Under the pieces are notes generated by a model. The model ran no database searches. It was not told the DNA's origin and was given only the letters and a program-made list of their open reading frames with translations. A stretch of DNA of 14,322 bases, taken from assembly GCA_040510575.1 (NCBI GenBank), contig JBEVIU010000149.1, forward strand, positions 1 to 14,322. Reading direction: 5' to 3'. Positions within the stretch are counted from its first letter, which is position 1. The number at the start of each line of letters is the position of its first letter. The DNA comes from DASUMF01 sp040510575. GTDB taxonomy: Bacteria > Actinomycetota > Acidimicrobiia > IMCC26256 > DASPTH01. The translations under genes were made by a program, and so were the position numbers. Positions 1 through 8,518 of this stretch are shown here, piece by piece.

Positions 1-1304
1 GGCAGGTTTGCGTTCGCGGTGTCGGTCAGGAACTTCACGGCGTCGTGCGCGAGCTCGCCGTGATCGCCGATGGAGAAGCCGCCGTACTCGCGCGGTTCGG
101 TGTCGACGTCGAGGGCCTGAGCGCGCAGCGCACCCACCGTGCACTCCTCGCGCGTGCGGTGCTCGAACGGGTCGAAGTTGTACCAGCGACACGCGTTCGC
201 CCACGTGACGAGATCGATCTCGTCGTCCGGAATCTCCGTGGCCACGAGCGACTTCATCACCGTCTCGGGCGACTGCGGCCACGTGGAGTCGGAGTGTGGG
301 TAGTCGCACTCCCAGGTGATCGTCTCGACACCGATGTAGTGACGGTTGCGCAGGCCGGTCTCGTCGTCGATGAAGCACGTCTGCATGTGCTCGCGGAACA
401 CCTGGCTCGGCAGTTTGTCGCCGAAGTCGGCGCCGGTCCACGCGCGGTGGTGGTCGTAGACGAAGTCTGCCTTCTCGAGGAAATAGGGGACCCAACCAAT
501 GCCACCCTCGGCGAGGGCCATCTTGATGTTGTCGAACTTCTGCATGATCGGCGACCACAACAGCTCGGCCGCGAAGATCGCCGTGGAGAACGGCATCGAG
601 TGGGGGATCACCGAGAACGGCGAGCGCGGCATGAAGTTGGGGAAGCCGCCGAAGTGGAACACCGCGACGGTGCCGGCGTCGTTGCACGCCTGCCACGCGG
701 GGTCCCACTCGTCGCCGTGGAGGTCGGGCATGCCGAAACGCTGCATCTCCGGGTGCCACGACACCGCGTGACAGCCCTTCTCCGCGACGCGATGGATCTC
801 CTCGGCCATGAAGTCGGCACCGAGCACGAAGCCGGACACGCCGAGCGGGATGAAGCGCCCTGGGTACGCGCCACACCACTCGTCGATGTGCCAGTCGTTG
901 TACGCGCGGATCATCGCAGCGACGAACTCCTTGTCGTCGTTCTGCACGAAGAACTGGCCGCCGAGACCGATCCACGACGGGAAGTTGATCGAGGCGAGCA
1001 CGCCGTTGGCGTTCATGTCGCGGATGCGCTCGTGCACGTCGTAGCAACCGGGGCGCACCTGGTCGAAGTTGGCGGGGTCGGAGCCCCAGTCCTCGCGAGG
1101 ACGGCCCTGCACCGCGTTCAGGCCGAAGGTCGACAGCTCAGCACCTTCGATGAGCCACGCATCGGTGCCGTCATCGCGACGGATCACCTTCGGCGCGCGG
1201 TTCTTGAACTTCGCCGGAAGGTGGTCCTTGAAGTACGCATTCATCGAGGGTGGTTCGACGACGTGGTCGTCGACGCTGACGAGGATCAGATCTTCCGTGC
1301 GCAT
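1..1304 (-). CDS. Amidohydrolase family 2 (metal-dependent TIM-barrel hydrolase), 3' end beyond window
   Basis: This is probably a cytoplasmic metal-dependent hydrolase or decarboxylase of the amidohydrolase-2 (ACMSD-like) superfamily; the substrate cannot be read from sequence. The frame stays open to the window edge and shows 434 residues, so the C-terminus is missing. Motifs seen: VDDHVVEPP at residues 11-19 (the D-x-H metal pair D12/H14), SWHPE with H184, VFHFGG with H217, MALAEGGIGWVPYFLEKAD at 262-280, and WECDYPHSDSTWP with D334, the usual catalytic or metal Asp of the barrel end. I see no signal peptide. I chose the ATG at 1304 because the family motif begins about ten residues later; the ribosome-binding signal is only a weak GGGG. 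A promoter and palindrome lie upstream, so it is probably transcribed separately from the zinc-ribbon gene. The family call is strong and the function is unknown. Confidence 0.9.
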   Translation of the reverse strand, partial: MRTEDLILVSVDDHVVEPPSMNAYFKDHLPAKFKNRAPKVIRRDDGTDAWLIEGAELSTFGLNAVQGRPREDWGSDPANFDQVRPGCYDVHERIRDMNANGVLASINFPSWIGLGGQFFVQNDDKEFVAAMIRAYNDWHIDEWCGAYPGRFIPLGVSGFVLGADFMAEEIHRVAEKGCHAVSWHPEMQRFGMPDLHGDEWDPAWQACNDAGTVAVFHFGGFPNFMPRSPFSVIPHSMPFSTAIFAAELLWSPIMQKFDNIKMALAEGGIGWVPYFLEKADFVYDHHRAWTGADFGDKLPSQVFREHMQTCFIDDETGLRNRHYIGVETITWECDYPHSDSTWPQSPETVMKSLVATEIPDDEIDLVTWANACRWYNFDPFEHRTREECTVGALRAQALDVDTEPREYGGFSIGDHGELAHDAVKFLTDTANANL

Positions 1305-1326
1305 CGCAAACCCCCAGGTGGCGTGC

Positions 1327-1342
1327 CCACTCGCTCGAGTGG
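1327..1342. promoter_or_regulatory. Perfect 16-bp inverted repeat, candidate operator for the amidohydrolase gene
   Basis: The arms CCACTCG and CGAGTGG are separated by CT and match perfectly. The site lies 23-38 bp upstream of the amidohydrolase ATG, roughly +4 to +19 from the start predicted by the promoter at 1352-1380. That is a typical place for a repressor of the TetR or GntR kind. It could instead act as a 5'-UTR hairpin. The symmetry is seen directly; the role is inferred. Confidence 0.45.
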
Positions 1343-1351
1343 TGTGACTCC

Positions 1352-1380
1352 ACCGTATTGAATGTTTGCGCCTCACCCAA
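1352..1380 (-). promoter_or_regulatory. Candidate sigma-70-type promoter of the amidohydrolase gene
   Basis: On the minus strand, TTGGGT (1380-1375) and TACGGT (1357-1352) are separated by 17 bp. The -10 fits the actinobacterial TAnnnT pattern, while the -35 keeps only TTG. The predicted start is near 1345, giving an untranslated leader of about 41 nt that carries the 16-bp palindrome. Confidence 0.4.
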
Positions 1381-1408
1381 GCCTTTGCGCCATGGTCGGC
1401 GTCGAGGA

Positions 1409-1426
1409 GCCCGACAGGTGTCGGGC
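1409..1426 (-). terminator. Stem-loop just after the zinc-ribbon gene, candidate terminator
   Basis: GCCCGACA and TGTCGGGC form a perfect 8-bp inverted repeat around a GG centre, starting 3 nt after the stop codon at 1430. No U-tract follows, as is common in high-GC actinobacteria. Its position between the zinc-ribbon stop and the amidohydrolase promoter favours a terminator, though a regulator-binding palindrome is possible. Confidence 0.5.
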
Positions 1427-1429
1427 GTG

Positions 1430-1663
1430 TCAGCGCCCAGTGACCCGGTGCCAGAGGATCCGCCGGCGTCGGAGGCGCGTCTCGCAGCGCTCACAGATCC
1501 ACCCGAGCCGTTGACCGGCCGTGTCGACGACGGGGTAGTCACCCTGACCGGAGCACTTCATGCACGGCCTGTCCTGGCGTGGGGCGACTTCGTCCGAGCG
1601 CGCCGAATCACCCGGCTCCTCGTCGGTTTCGACCACGTTCGTCCCCTCGTCCATCGCGTGCAC
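1430..1663 (-). CDS. Small zinc-ribbon protein, unknown function
   Basis: This is a 77-residue ORF that I cannot assign to a named family. The N-terminal 30 residues are acidic and probably disordered. The C-terminal half has two CxxC pairs, C34/C37 (CMKC) and C57/C60 (CERC), 19 residues apart, a typical zinc-ribbon or zinc-finger spacing, followed by a basic stretch (RLRRRR) that could bind nucleic acid. Third codon positions are mostly G or C, unlike the start of the opposing plus-strand frame at 1358-1672. A strong hairpin sits 3 nt past the stop, supporting the gene and its direction. The start is uncertain: GTG at 1663 is the first possible, ATG at 1654 is an alternative, and neither has a clear Shine-Dalgarno. 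It is divergent from the gene at 1797, with an AT-richer patch around 1730-1765 between them. Confidence 0.55.
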   Translation of the reverse strand: MHAMDEGTNVVETDEEPGDSARSDEVAPRQDRPCMKCSGQGDYPVVDTAGQRLGWICERCETRLRRRRILWHRVTGR

Positions 1664-1752
1664 GGTGGGTAACCGTTCAACCTGGGGAGAGCGATACGCC
1701 GCGGCAATGGCGACTCGGCGTCGAGTTCTGAGTAATCGCCCATAATCCTCGT

Positions 1753-1758
1753 TATGTT
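1753..1758 (+). promoter_or_regulatory. Candidate -10 box for the 83-residue protein gene
   Basis: TATGTT fits TAnnnT and lies in the AT-richest patch of the 133-bp divergent gap (1664-1796). A start near 1765 would place the GGAGGGAG at 1771-1778 just inside the mRNA. I found no convincing -35 at 16-18 bp, so this is weak. Confidence 0.3.
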
Positions 1759-1780
1759 AAGTTCAGCGGCGGAGGGAGCC

Positions 1781-1804
1781 ATGGCATGCTGCGGTCATGA
1801 CTGA
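1781..1804 (+). other. Seven-codon leader ORF (MACCGHD) overlapping the next gene's start
   Basis: The strong Shine-Dalgarno GGAGG at 1771-1775 is 5 nt from this ATG but 21 nt from the ATG at 1797. The mini-ORF has two adjacent Cys codons and its TGA (1802-1804) lies just inside the downstream gene, in another frame. A second mini-ORF, MLRS (1786-1800), also sits here. This may be a coupling or attenuating leader peptide. Nothing but position supports its translation. Confidence 0.35.
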
Positions 1805-2048
1805 CAACGCAGAGCTCGGGATACAGCCCGGCTCCCCCAAGGACTTCGGCGTGCCGGAGCCTGAGCTCACGACCGAACAGATCGAGCCGTCGCGTCTCCT
1901 CGCCAACGAGGTGCGCGATCGGCTCCAGGGTGCTGGGCTGTCGAACGATCAGATCAACGACTGGGCCGACGCGTTCTTCGCCACCCACGACGAGGGCGGC
2001 GGTGCCGAGTTCCTGGCCTGGATTCAGGCGCGGCAGGCGTCGACCTGA
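1797..2048 (+). CDS. Conserved-looking small helical protein, unknown function
   Basis: An 83-residue soluble protein with no signal peptide or membrane segment. The first 30 residues are acidic and Pro/Gly-containing. Residues 31-80 look like a compact helical domain (SRLLANEVRDRL, then SNDQINDWADAFF, then AEFLAWIQARQ). I recall similar short helical actinobacterial hypotheticals but cannot name the family. ATG 1797 is the only possible start in frame, because a TAA closes the frame at 1758-1760 with no other start between. The Shine-Dalgarno at 1771-1778 is too far away for normal initiation, so translation may depend on coupling from the leader ORF at 1781-1804. It converges with the membrane-protein gene, with a hairpin between them. 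Confidence 0.75.
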   Translation: MTDNAELGIQPGSPKDFGVPEPELTTEQIEPSRLLANEVRDRLQGAGLSNDQINDWADAFFATHDEGGGAEFLAWIQARQAST

Positions 2049-2063
2049 GCGTCGAGTTGAGCG

Positions 2064-2091
2064 CGGGCCTGTCAGTCGCCCGACAGGACCG
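2064..2091. terminator. Stem-loop between convergent genes, candidate bidirectional terminator
   Basis: CGG-(G)-CCTGTC pairs with GACAGG-(A)-CCG: 6 bp, one mismatch, then 3 bp, around an 8-nt loop. It begins 16 nt after the plus-strand stop at 2048 and overlaps the last codons of the minus-strand gene ending at 2072. No T-tract is seen. The role is inferred from position. Confidence 0.4.
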
Positions 2092-2473
2092 CGGATCGGG
2101 CGAGGTCGCGACCGGACCGCTGTATCCAGAGGTACCGCGCGGTGGCTCCGCACGCGAGGACGCCAGAGACCACAGCAAGTCCGATCAGGATCGACCACGA
2201 CCAGTTGACCGGGCTCGTTGCGTCGAACCCGTTGGCCTCCTGGGTCCACACGCACCGAGGGCCGGGAGGAACGAGCTTCCAGACCAGTTCTCCATAGTTG
2301 GCATCCGAGCTGTCGCCGACGGCGCACCGCTCGAGCCAGTCGGTCTTGTCGATCCACCACGCCCAGGCGCCGAGGGCTGCTCCGGAGAGGACCGCGATGA
2401 TGCCGCTGGTGATCGCGGTCGTGATCCAGAACTCATCCCGCTTCGCGTCGACGGAAGCCACCGCGCCGCTCAC
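2072..2473 (-). CDS. Two-helix membrane protein coupled to the DyP peroxidase gene
   Basis: A 133-residue protein of no family I recognise. Two hydrophobic segments are clear: about 15-41 (FWITTAITSGIIAVLSGAAL onward) and about 91-116 (WSWSILIGLAVVSGVLACG onward). Lys/Arg before the first helix and five Arg after the second put both ends in the cytoplasm, leaving a loop of about 50 residues (42-90) outside. That loop holds two Cys, C50 and C74, which could form a disulfide, and several Trp. The GTG start at 2473 overlaps the peroxidase stop in a GTGA arrangement, a strong sign of translational coupling and co-function, perhaps membrane anchoring or electron supply. That functional link is inference. 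Confidence 0.75.
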   Translation of the reverse strand: MSGAVASVDAKRDEFWITTAITSGIIAVLSGAALGAWAWWIDKTDWLERCAVGDSSDANYGELVWKLVPPGPRCVWTQEANGFDATSPVNWSWSILIGLAVVSGVLACGATARYLWIQRSGRDLARSAVLSGD

Positions 2474-3366
2474 TCGCTCGGCAGGATCCCCGCCAGCGCG
2501 TCGAGGCTGGGTGCGAAGTAGAACGCGCCGCTCACTGGGGTCGTGAACTCCATCAGACGGTCCTGGAGACCGTCGCCCGACGTGCCGTACATGGCGGCCA
2601 GCATCTTGAGGTAGCGGGACGGGTCGGCGCTGAACGCAATGAAGTACAGGCCGTGCTCCCCGACCATTCCGAACGGCACGGACCGTCGGTAGATCTCGAG
2701 CTCGTCGCCGTCTTCTTCGATCTGCACGCGCCCGATGTGCGACGTGTCGGGCAGCGGGTCGAGCTCGATGCTCTCAGGTTTCGTCCGGCCGATCGTGTCC
2801 TGCTGCGATTCGTCCGGCTGGGCGTGAAACCGCTCGAGGTCGTGGACGAAGCGCGCGGCGATCACGTGTGACCCTCCCGCCCCGGGTCCATCGGCGACGA
2901 TGGCGACCTCGTGCGCGACTTCGACCGGCGGGTTCTCGGTTCCGTCGATGAACCCGGTGAGGTCGCGACTGTCGCGATAGACGAACCCTGGTTGCTCCGC
3001 GGCGAGCGTCGCCACCGGCGCGAAGCACGCACTGATCGCGCGGGCAACGTCGAGGAGCACGTCCTCGCCGGTGCCGTGGATCCAGACCCAGATGTCGTGC
3101 GGCGTCGCGGGGACGACACCCGCGGGTCCGCTCACGCCCGGGAACGGTTGCGCATCGTCGGGGACATCGTCCGGGATCAGCCGACGGGCGAGATCGGATC
3201 CGAAGCCGACCACGATGTTCGCCCCGCCGACCGTGACGGTCGGTTCGCGCAGCCCATGGAGCGCGGTGACGATCTCGGCGTCGGTCGCATCGGGGCGGAC
3301 GTCGAACTCGAGGTGGTAGTGCGAGCGCGTCCCCTGCGCGAAGATCCCCGGCTGCGGCACTGCCAT
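2470..3366 (-). CDS. DyP-type (YfeX-like) heme peroxidase
   Basis: This 298-residue protein belongs to the dye-decolorizing peroxidase family, heme enzymes that use H2O2 to oxidise various donors. Seen: the family motif GFIDGTENP with distal Asp D141, SHIGRV with probable proximal heme His H210, and YRRSVPFG at 226-233 with R227 in the distal-Arg position. The spacing D141/H210/R227 resembles E. coli YfeX. S229 stands where Rhodococcus DypB has Asn. There is no Tat or Sec signal, so it is cytoplasmic and of the short bacterial class. The C-terminus (ILPSE) lacks an encapsulin-type extension and no encapsulin gene is nearby. I chose ATG 3366 for its GGGAG about 7 nt upstream; a longer frame to 3429 would run into gcvP. 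It follows gcvP by 23 bp and overlaps the membrane-protein gene by 4 nt. Confidence 0.92.
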   Translation of the reverse strand: MAVPQPGIFAQGTRSHYHLEFDVRPDATDAEIVTALHGLREPTVTVGGANIVVGFGSDLARRLIPDDVPDDAQPFPGVSGPAGVVPATPHDIWVWIHGTGEDVLLDVARAISACFAPVATLAAEQPGFVYRDSRDLTGFIDGTENPPVEVAHEVAIVADGPGAGGSHVIAARFVHDLERFHAQPDESQQDTIGRTKPESIELDPLPDTSHIGRVQIEEDGDELEIYRRSVPFGMVGEHGLYFIAFSADPSRYLKMLAAMYGTSGDGLQDRLMEFTTPVSGAFYFAPSLDALAGILPSE

Positions 3367-3389
3367 GTGAGACTCCCTGATCCTGGGCG

Positions 3390-6212
<2,823 letters not shown>

Positions 6213-6218
6213 GGAGGA

Positions 6219-6224
6219 AATCTA
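6219..6224 (-). promoter_or_regulatory. -10 box of a probable leaderless gcvP promoter
   Basis: TAGATT on the minus strand is followed by 6 nt (TCCTCC) and then the gcvP ATG, so transcription would begin at or next to the A of the start codon. No good -35 is visible. The same geometry occurs before gcvH and the garA homologue. Confidence 0.45.
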
Positions 6225-6263
6225 CCGGCGGGCACCGGCGCGGGAACGACCGAGCCGGGCCGT

Positions 6264-7352
6264 TCAGGGGTCTTTGTGCACGAACGGCAGGGTGGCGAGC
6301 GTCGCGGCCACTTCACGGCCTCGCACGTCGATCGCGACGGTGTCGCCGGGACGCAGCGCGGGATCGACGAAGGCGAGCGCGATGCCCCGCTCGAGCACGG
6401 GCGAGAAGTTGCCGCTGCTCACGACGCCCGCCGGCTTGCCCTCGTGCAGGACCGCGTGCCCTTCACGGGGGATCTGGCGGCCGTCGACGACCAGGCCGCG
6501 CAGACGGCGGGCCACGCCGTGGGCCTTCTCGGCCTCGAGCGGTGCCTTGCCGCGGAAATCGCCCTTGTCGAAGCGCACGACCCAGCCGAGACCGGCCTGC
6601 AGCGGCGTGATCCCCGGGCCCAGCTCGTGGCCGTGCAGCGGCAGCCCGGCTTCGAGGCGCAGTGTGTCGCGGGCACCGAGCCCCGCGGGGGTGGCGCCCG
6701 CCTCGAGGAGGCGCCGCCACCAGTGCACGGCGGCGGCGACGGGCACGTGCAGCTCGACGCCGTCTTCGCCCGTGTACCCGGTGCCGGCGACCCAGCCGTG
6801 GTCGCCGTCGAAGTCGACCGCCGCCACCCCGAATCGGGCGACTGCCGCAGGTTCGGGCGCGAAGGTCGCCAGCAGCTCGCGCGCCGACGGGCCCTGGACG
6901 GCGAGCACCGCACGCGTGTCGGTGACGTCGACGATGGTGCACTCCCCTCCCCCGTGACGCGTCGCTGCATCTTCCAGTGCGCTGATCAGCGGCGCGGTGT
7001 TCGACGCGTTCGGCATCACCAGGAAGTCGCCGGGTGCCGTCCACCAGACGATGACATCGTCGACCACGTGCGCGTCGTCGGGGTCGAGGAGGTGCGTGTA
7101 CTGCGCGCGACCAGGCGCGATGCGATCGAGGTCGTTGGTGAACGCCCATTGCAGGGTGGCGAAGGCACCGGCTCCGTGCACGTGCAGCGAACCGAGATGC
7201 GACACGTCGAACACGACTGCGTCGTTGCGACAGGCCCGGTGCTCCTCGAGCACGCCTGCGTACTGCAACGGCATGTCCCAGCCGCCGAATTCGGCCATGC
7301 GCGCACCGAGGGCCCGGTGCTCCGCGTCGAGCGGGCTGTGACGAAGGGTCAC
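6264..7352 (-). CDS. gcvT: Aminomethyltransferase, T-protein of the glycine cleavage system
   Basis: The T-protein releases ammonia from the aminomethyl-lipoyl arm of GcvH and transfers the one-carbon unit to tetrahydrofolate. The 362 residues match the usual size. Seen: N-terminal PLDAEHRALGARMAEFGGWDMPLQY, FDVSHLGSLHV (48-58), the folate-site region HVVDDVIVW with Asp98/Asp99, GTGYTGEDGVEL, LGARDTLRLEAGLPLHGHEL and, near the end, SSGNFSPVLERGIALAFVD. I prefer the GTG at 7352, which begins 1 nt after the upstream gene's stop; a longer frame to 7391 would overlap that gene and adds residues not typical of GcvT. The tight spacing indicates translation within the merR2-nuclease-gcvT operon. No glycine riboswitch precedes it. 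Confidence 0.96.
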   Translation of the reverse strand: MTLRHSPLDAEHRALGARMAEFGGWDMPLQYAGVLEEHRACRNDAVVFDVSHLGSLHVHGAGAFATLQWAFTNDLDRIAPGRAQYTHLLDPDDAHVVDDVIVWWTAPGDFLVMPNASNTAPLISALEDAATRHGGGECTIVDVTDTRAVLAVQGPSARELLATFAPEPAAVARFGVAAVDFDGDHGWVAGTGYTGEDGVELHVPVAAAVHWWRRLLEAGATPAGLGARDTLRLEAGLPLHGHELGPGITPLQAGLGWVVRFDKGDFRGKAPLEAEKAHGVARRLRGLVVDGRQIPREGHAVLHEGKPAGVVSSGNFSPVLERGIALAFVDPALRPGDTVAIDVRGREVAATLATLPFVHKDP

Positions 7353-7353
7353 G

Positions 7354-7803
7354 TCAGGCCGATTCGGAGATGTCGCGCGGCGGACGGGCAACGCTGGGCG
7401 CGTCGCGACGGAAGTCGAGCGGGCGGACGTCGGTTGGATCCAGGTCGTCGAGGCCGTCGGCGACGAGCTGCGACGGCGGTTCGAGCCCGTACTTGACGAG
7501 GAGATGCAGGTAGTCGCGCTGGTAGAGCACCTTCACCCGCACCTCGGGATAGAGCTCCTGCACGCGACGCGCCTTGCGGTTCTTCTTCGTGACCAGCTTC
7601 TGGTTCAACGTGGTGATCTCGATGTAGACGTCGTAGAGCGGCAGGTAGAAGTCGGGCGAGAACGCCTGTGACGGATTGCCGTCGCGGTCGCGCTCGAGCA
7701 CGAAGGTGCGGGGTTCGTACTCCCACGCGATGGCGTAGAAGTCGAGAAGCTTCGCGAACTGTCGCTCGGAGTTGTGCGCGAACCGCACGTGCTCGTGGGG
7801 CAA
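7354..7803 (-). CDS. PD-(D/E)XK-fold nuclease-like protein, catalytic Lys displaced
   Basis: A 149-residue protein with the layout of a small PD-(D/E)XK nuclease: an N-terminal helix with E13 (SERQFAKLLDFYAIAWEYEP), then FSPDFYLP with D51, a strand DVYIEITT with E62, and a basic helix (KLVTKKNRKARRVQEL, 69-84) before KVLYQRDYLHLL. The canonical (D/E)xK is E62-I-T64 here; the nearest lysines are K69, K73 and K74. It may use a migrated lysine, or have lost cutting activity and only bind nucleic acid. I recall related actinobacterial proteins but no characterised function. The tail after 110 is Pro/Asp-rich. The start is TTG 7803 with GGAG very close; GTG 7788 is an alternative. It sits between merR2 (14-nt gap) and gcvT (1-nt gap), so it is certainly co-transcribed with them. 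Confidence 0.8.
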   Translation of the reverse strand: MPHEHVRFAHNSERQFAKLLDFYAIAWEYEPRTFVLERDRDGNPSQAFSPDFYLPLYDVYIEITTLNQKLVTKKNRKARRVQELYPEVRVKVLYQRDYLHLLVKYGLEPPSQLVADGLDDLDPTDVRPLDFRRDAPSVARPPRDISESA

Positions 7804-7817
7804 CAGCTCCGCGATGA

Positions 7818-8315
7818 TCAGCCCCCTTGGACGCCGGCTTGCGCGACCGTGGTCTGGAGCTCGTCCATCATGTGGCCGAGGGGCACGATGTTGAGCACGC
7901 CCTGGCCGTGACGCACGAGGTCGATCAGTGCATCGTCGGTGCGCGCCAGCACGGAGTCGGTGCCGTTGAGCACGAGGCTCGCGGTGGCCCAGTCGTCGCC
8001 GAGGTCTTCGCGCAGGTACTCGATCGCCTTGCGCGCGGTCTGCAACTTCACACCGGCGTCGAGCAGGCTCTTGACCACCTTGAGGCGGACGAGGACGGTG
8101 TAGGAGTACGCGCGCTGCGTGCCACTCCCCTTCGCGTCGGTGATCGACGGGCGGACGAGATCGGTGCGCGCCCAGTAGTCGAGTTGGCGGTACGTGATCC
8201 CCACGATGCTGCAGACCTGTGGGCCGCGGAACCCAGGATCGACCGGCGCGTCGTCGGGCGTGGAGAACCCGTCGAGTGCAGGCTGTGAGACTCGCCGTGG
8301 TCGTCGCTCAGCCAT
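7818..8315 (-). CDS. MerR-family regulator, Rv1830-like
   Basis: A 165-residue DNA-binding regulator. The winged-helix MerR domain spans about 30-105: QVCSIVGITYRQLDYWARTDLVRPSI, then the wing GSGTQRAYSYTVLVRLKVVKSLLDAGVKL and the helix QTARKAIEYLRE. The remaining 60 residues form a short effector or dimerisation part without the Cys cluster of metal-sensing MerRs. In position (after the DUF151 gene, before gcv genes) and sequence style it matches mycobacterial Rv1830, linked to growth and cell-division control. The first 28 residues are probably disordered. ATG 8315 has a GGAG about 11 nt upstream. It is the first gene of the merR2-nuclease-gcvT unit. Its promoter carries a 24-bp palindrome over the predicted start site, so autoregulation is likely but not shown. 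Confidence 0.9.
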   Translation of the reverse strand: MAERRPRRVSQPALDGFSTPDDAPVDPGFRGPQVCSIVGITYRQLDYWARTDLVRPSITDAKGSGTQRAYSYTVLVRLKVVKSLLDAGVKLQTARKAIEYLREDLGDDWATASLVLNGTDSVLARTDDALIDLVRHGQGVLNIVPLGHMMDELQTTVAQAGVQGG

Positions 8316-8360
8316 TGCCGGGAAGTCTCCAGTGCTGCTCGAAAGGGGTGACCCTGAAGT

Positions 8361-8384
8361 ACACGTCCGTAGTTACGGGCGTGT
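8361..8384. promoter_or_regulatory. 24-bp near-perfect palindrome, candidate operator of the merR2-gcvT unit
   Basis: The left arm ACACGTCCGTA (8361-8371), centre GT and right arm (8374-8384) pair at 10 of 11 positions; the core CCGTA/TACGG is perfect. It covers about -5 to +19 relative to the start predicted by the promoter at 8386-8414. The binder is unknown; the merR2 product directly downstream or the FtsR-type protein of the same locus are the obvious candidates. Confidence 0.65.
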
Positions 8385-8385
8385 C

Positions 8386-8414
8386 AGCGTACCGCCTGCG
8401 CGCGGTCCCGTCAA
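8386..8414 (-). promoter_or_regulatory. Sigma-70/SigA-type promoter of merR2-nuclease-gcvT
   Basis: On the minus strand, TTGACG (8414-8409, five of six bases of consensus) and TACGCT (8391-8386, fits TAnnnT) are separated by exactly 17 bp. The predicted start is near 8379, giving a leader of about 64 nt before the ATG at 8315. It is the best-formed promoter in the window and lies in the 203-bp gap 8316-8518, which holds nothing else I can support. Confidence 0.65.
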
Positions 8415-8518
8415 CGAACGAACCGGTGTTCGAGCCGTGTCCCGCGAGCCCCGCTCCCCCAAGCGTACGGGCCGAACCAACGGGCGCCTCCGAGGGCGAC
8501 GACTCGTCGACTCTTCGA

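Noticed and set aside
45..1361. Open plus-strand frame of 438 codons opposite the amidohydrolase
   Set aside because: No recognisable motifs, whereas the minus strand has full amidohydrolase motifs over the same span.
2470..3366. DyP peroxidase as encapsulin cargo
   Set aside because: The C-terminus ends ILPSE without the usual cargo extension and no encapsulin gene is in the window.
6213..6263. Possible glycine riboswitch before gcvP, gcvT or gcvH
   Set aside because: The gap before gcvP is only 51 bp, gcvT starts 1 nt after the previous stop, and gcvH appears leaderless, so there is no room for a glycine aptamer.
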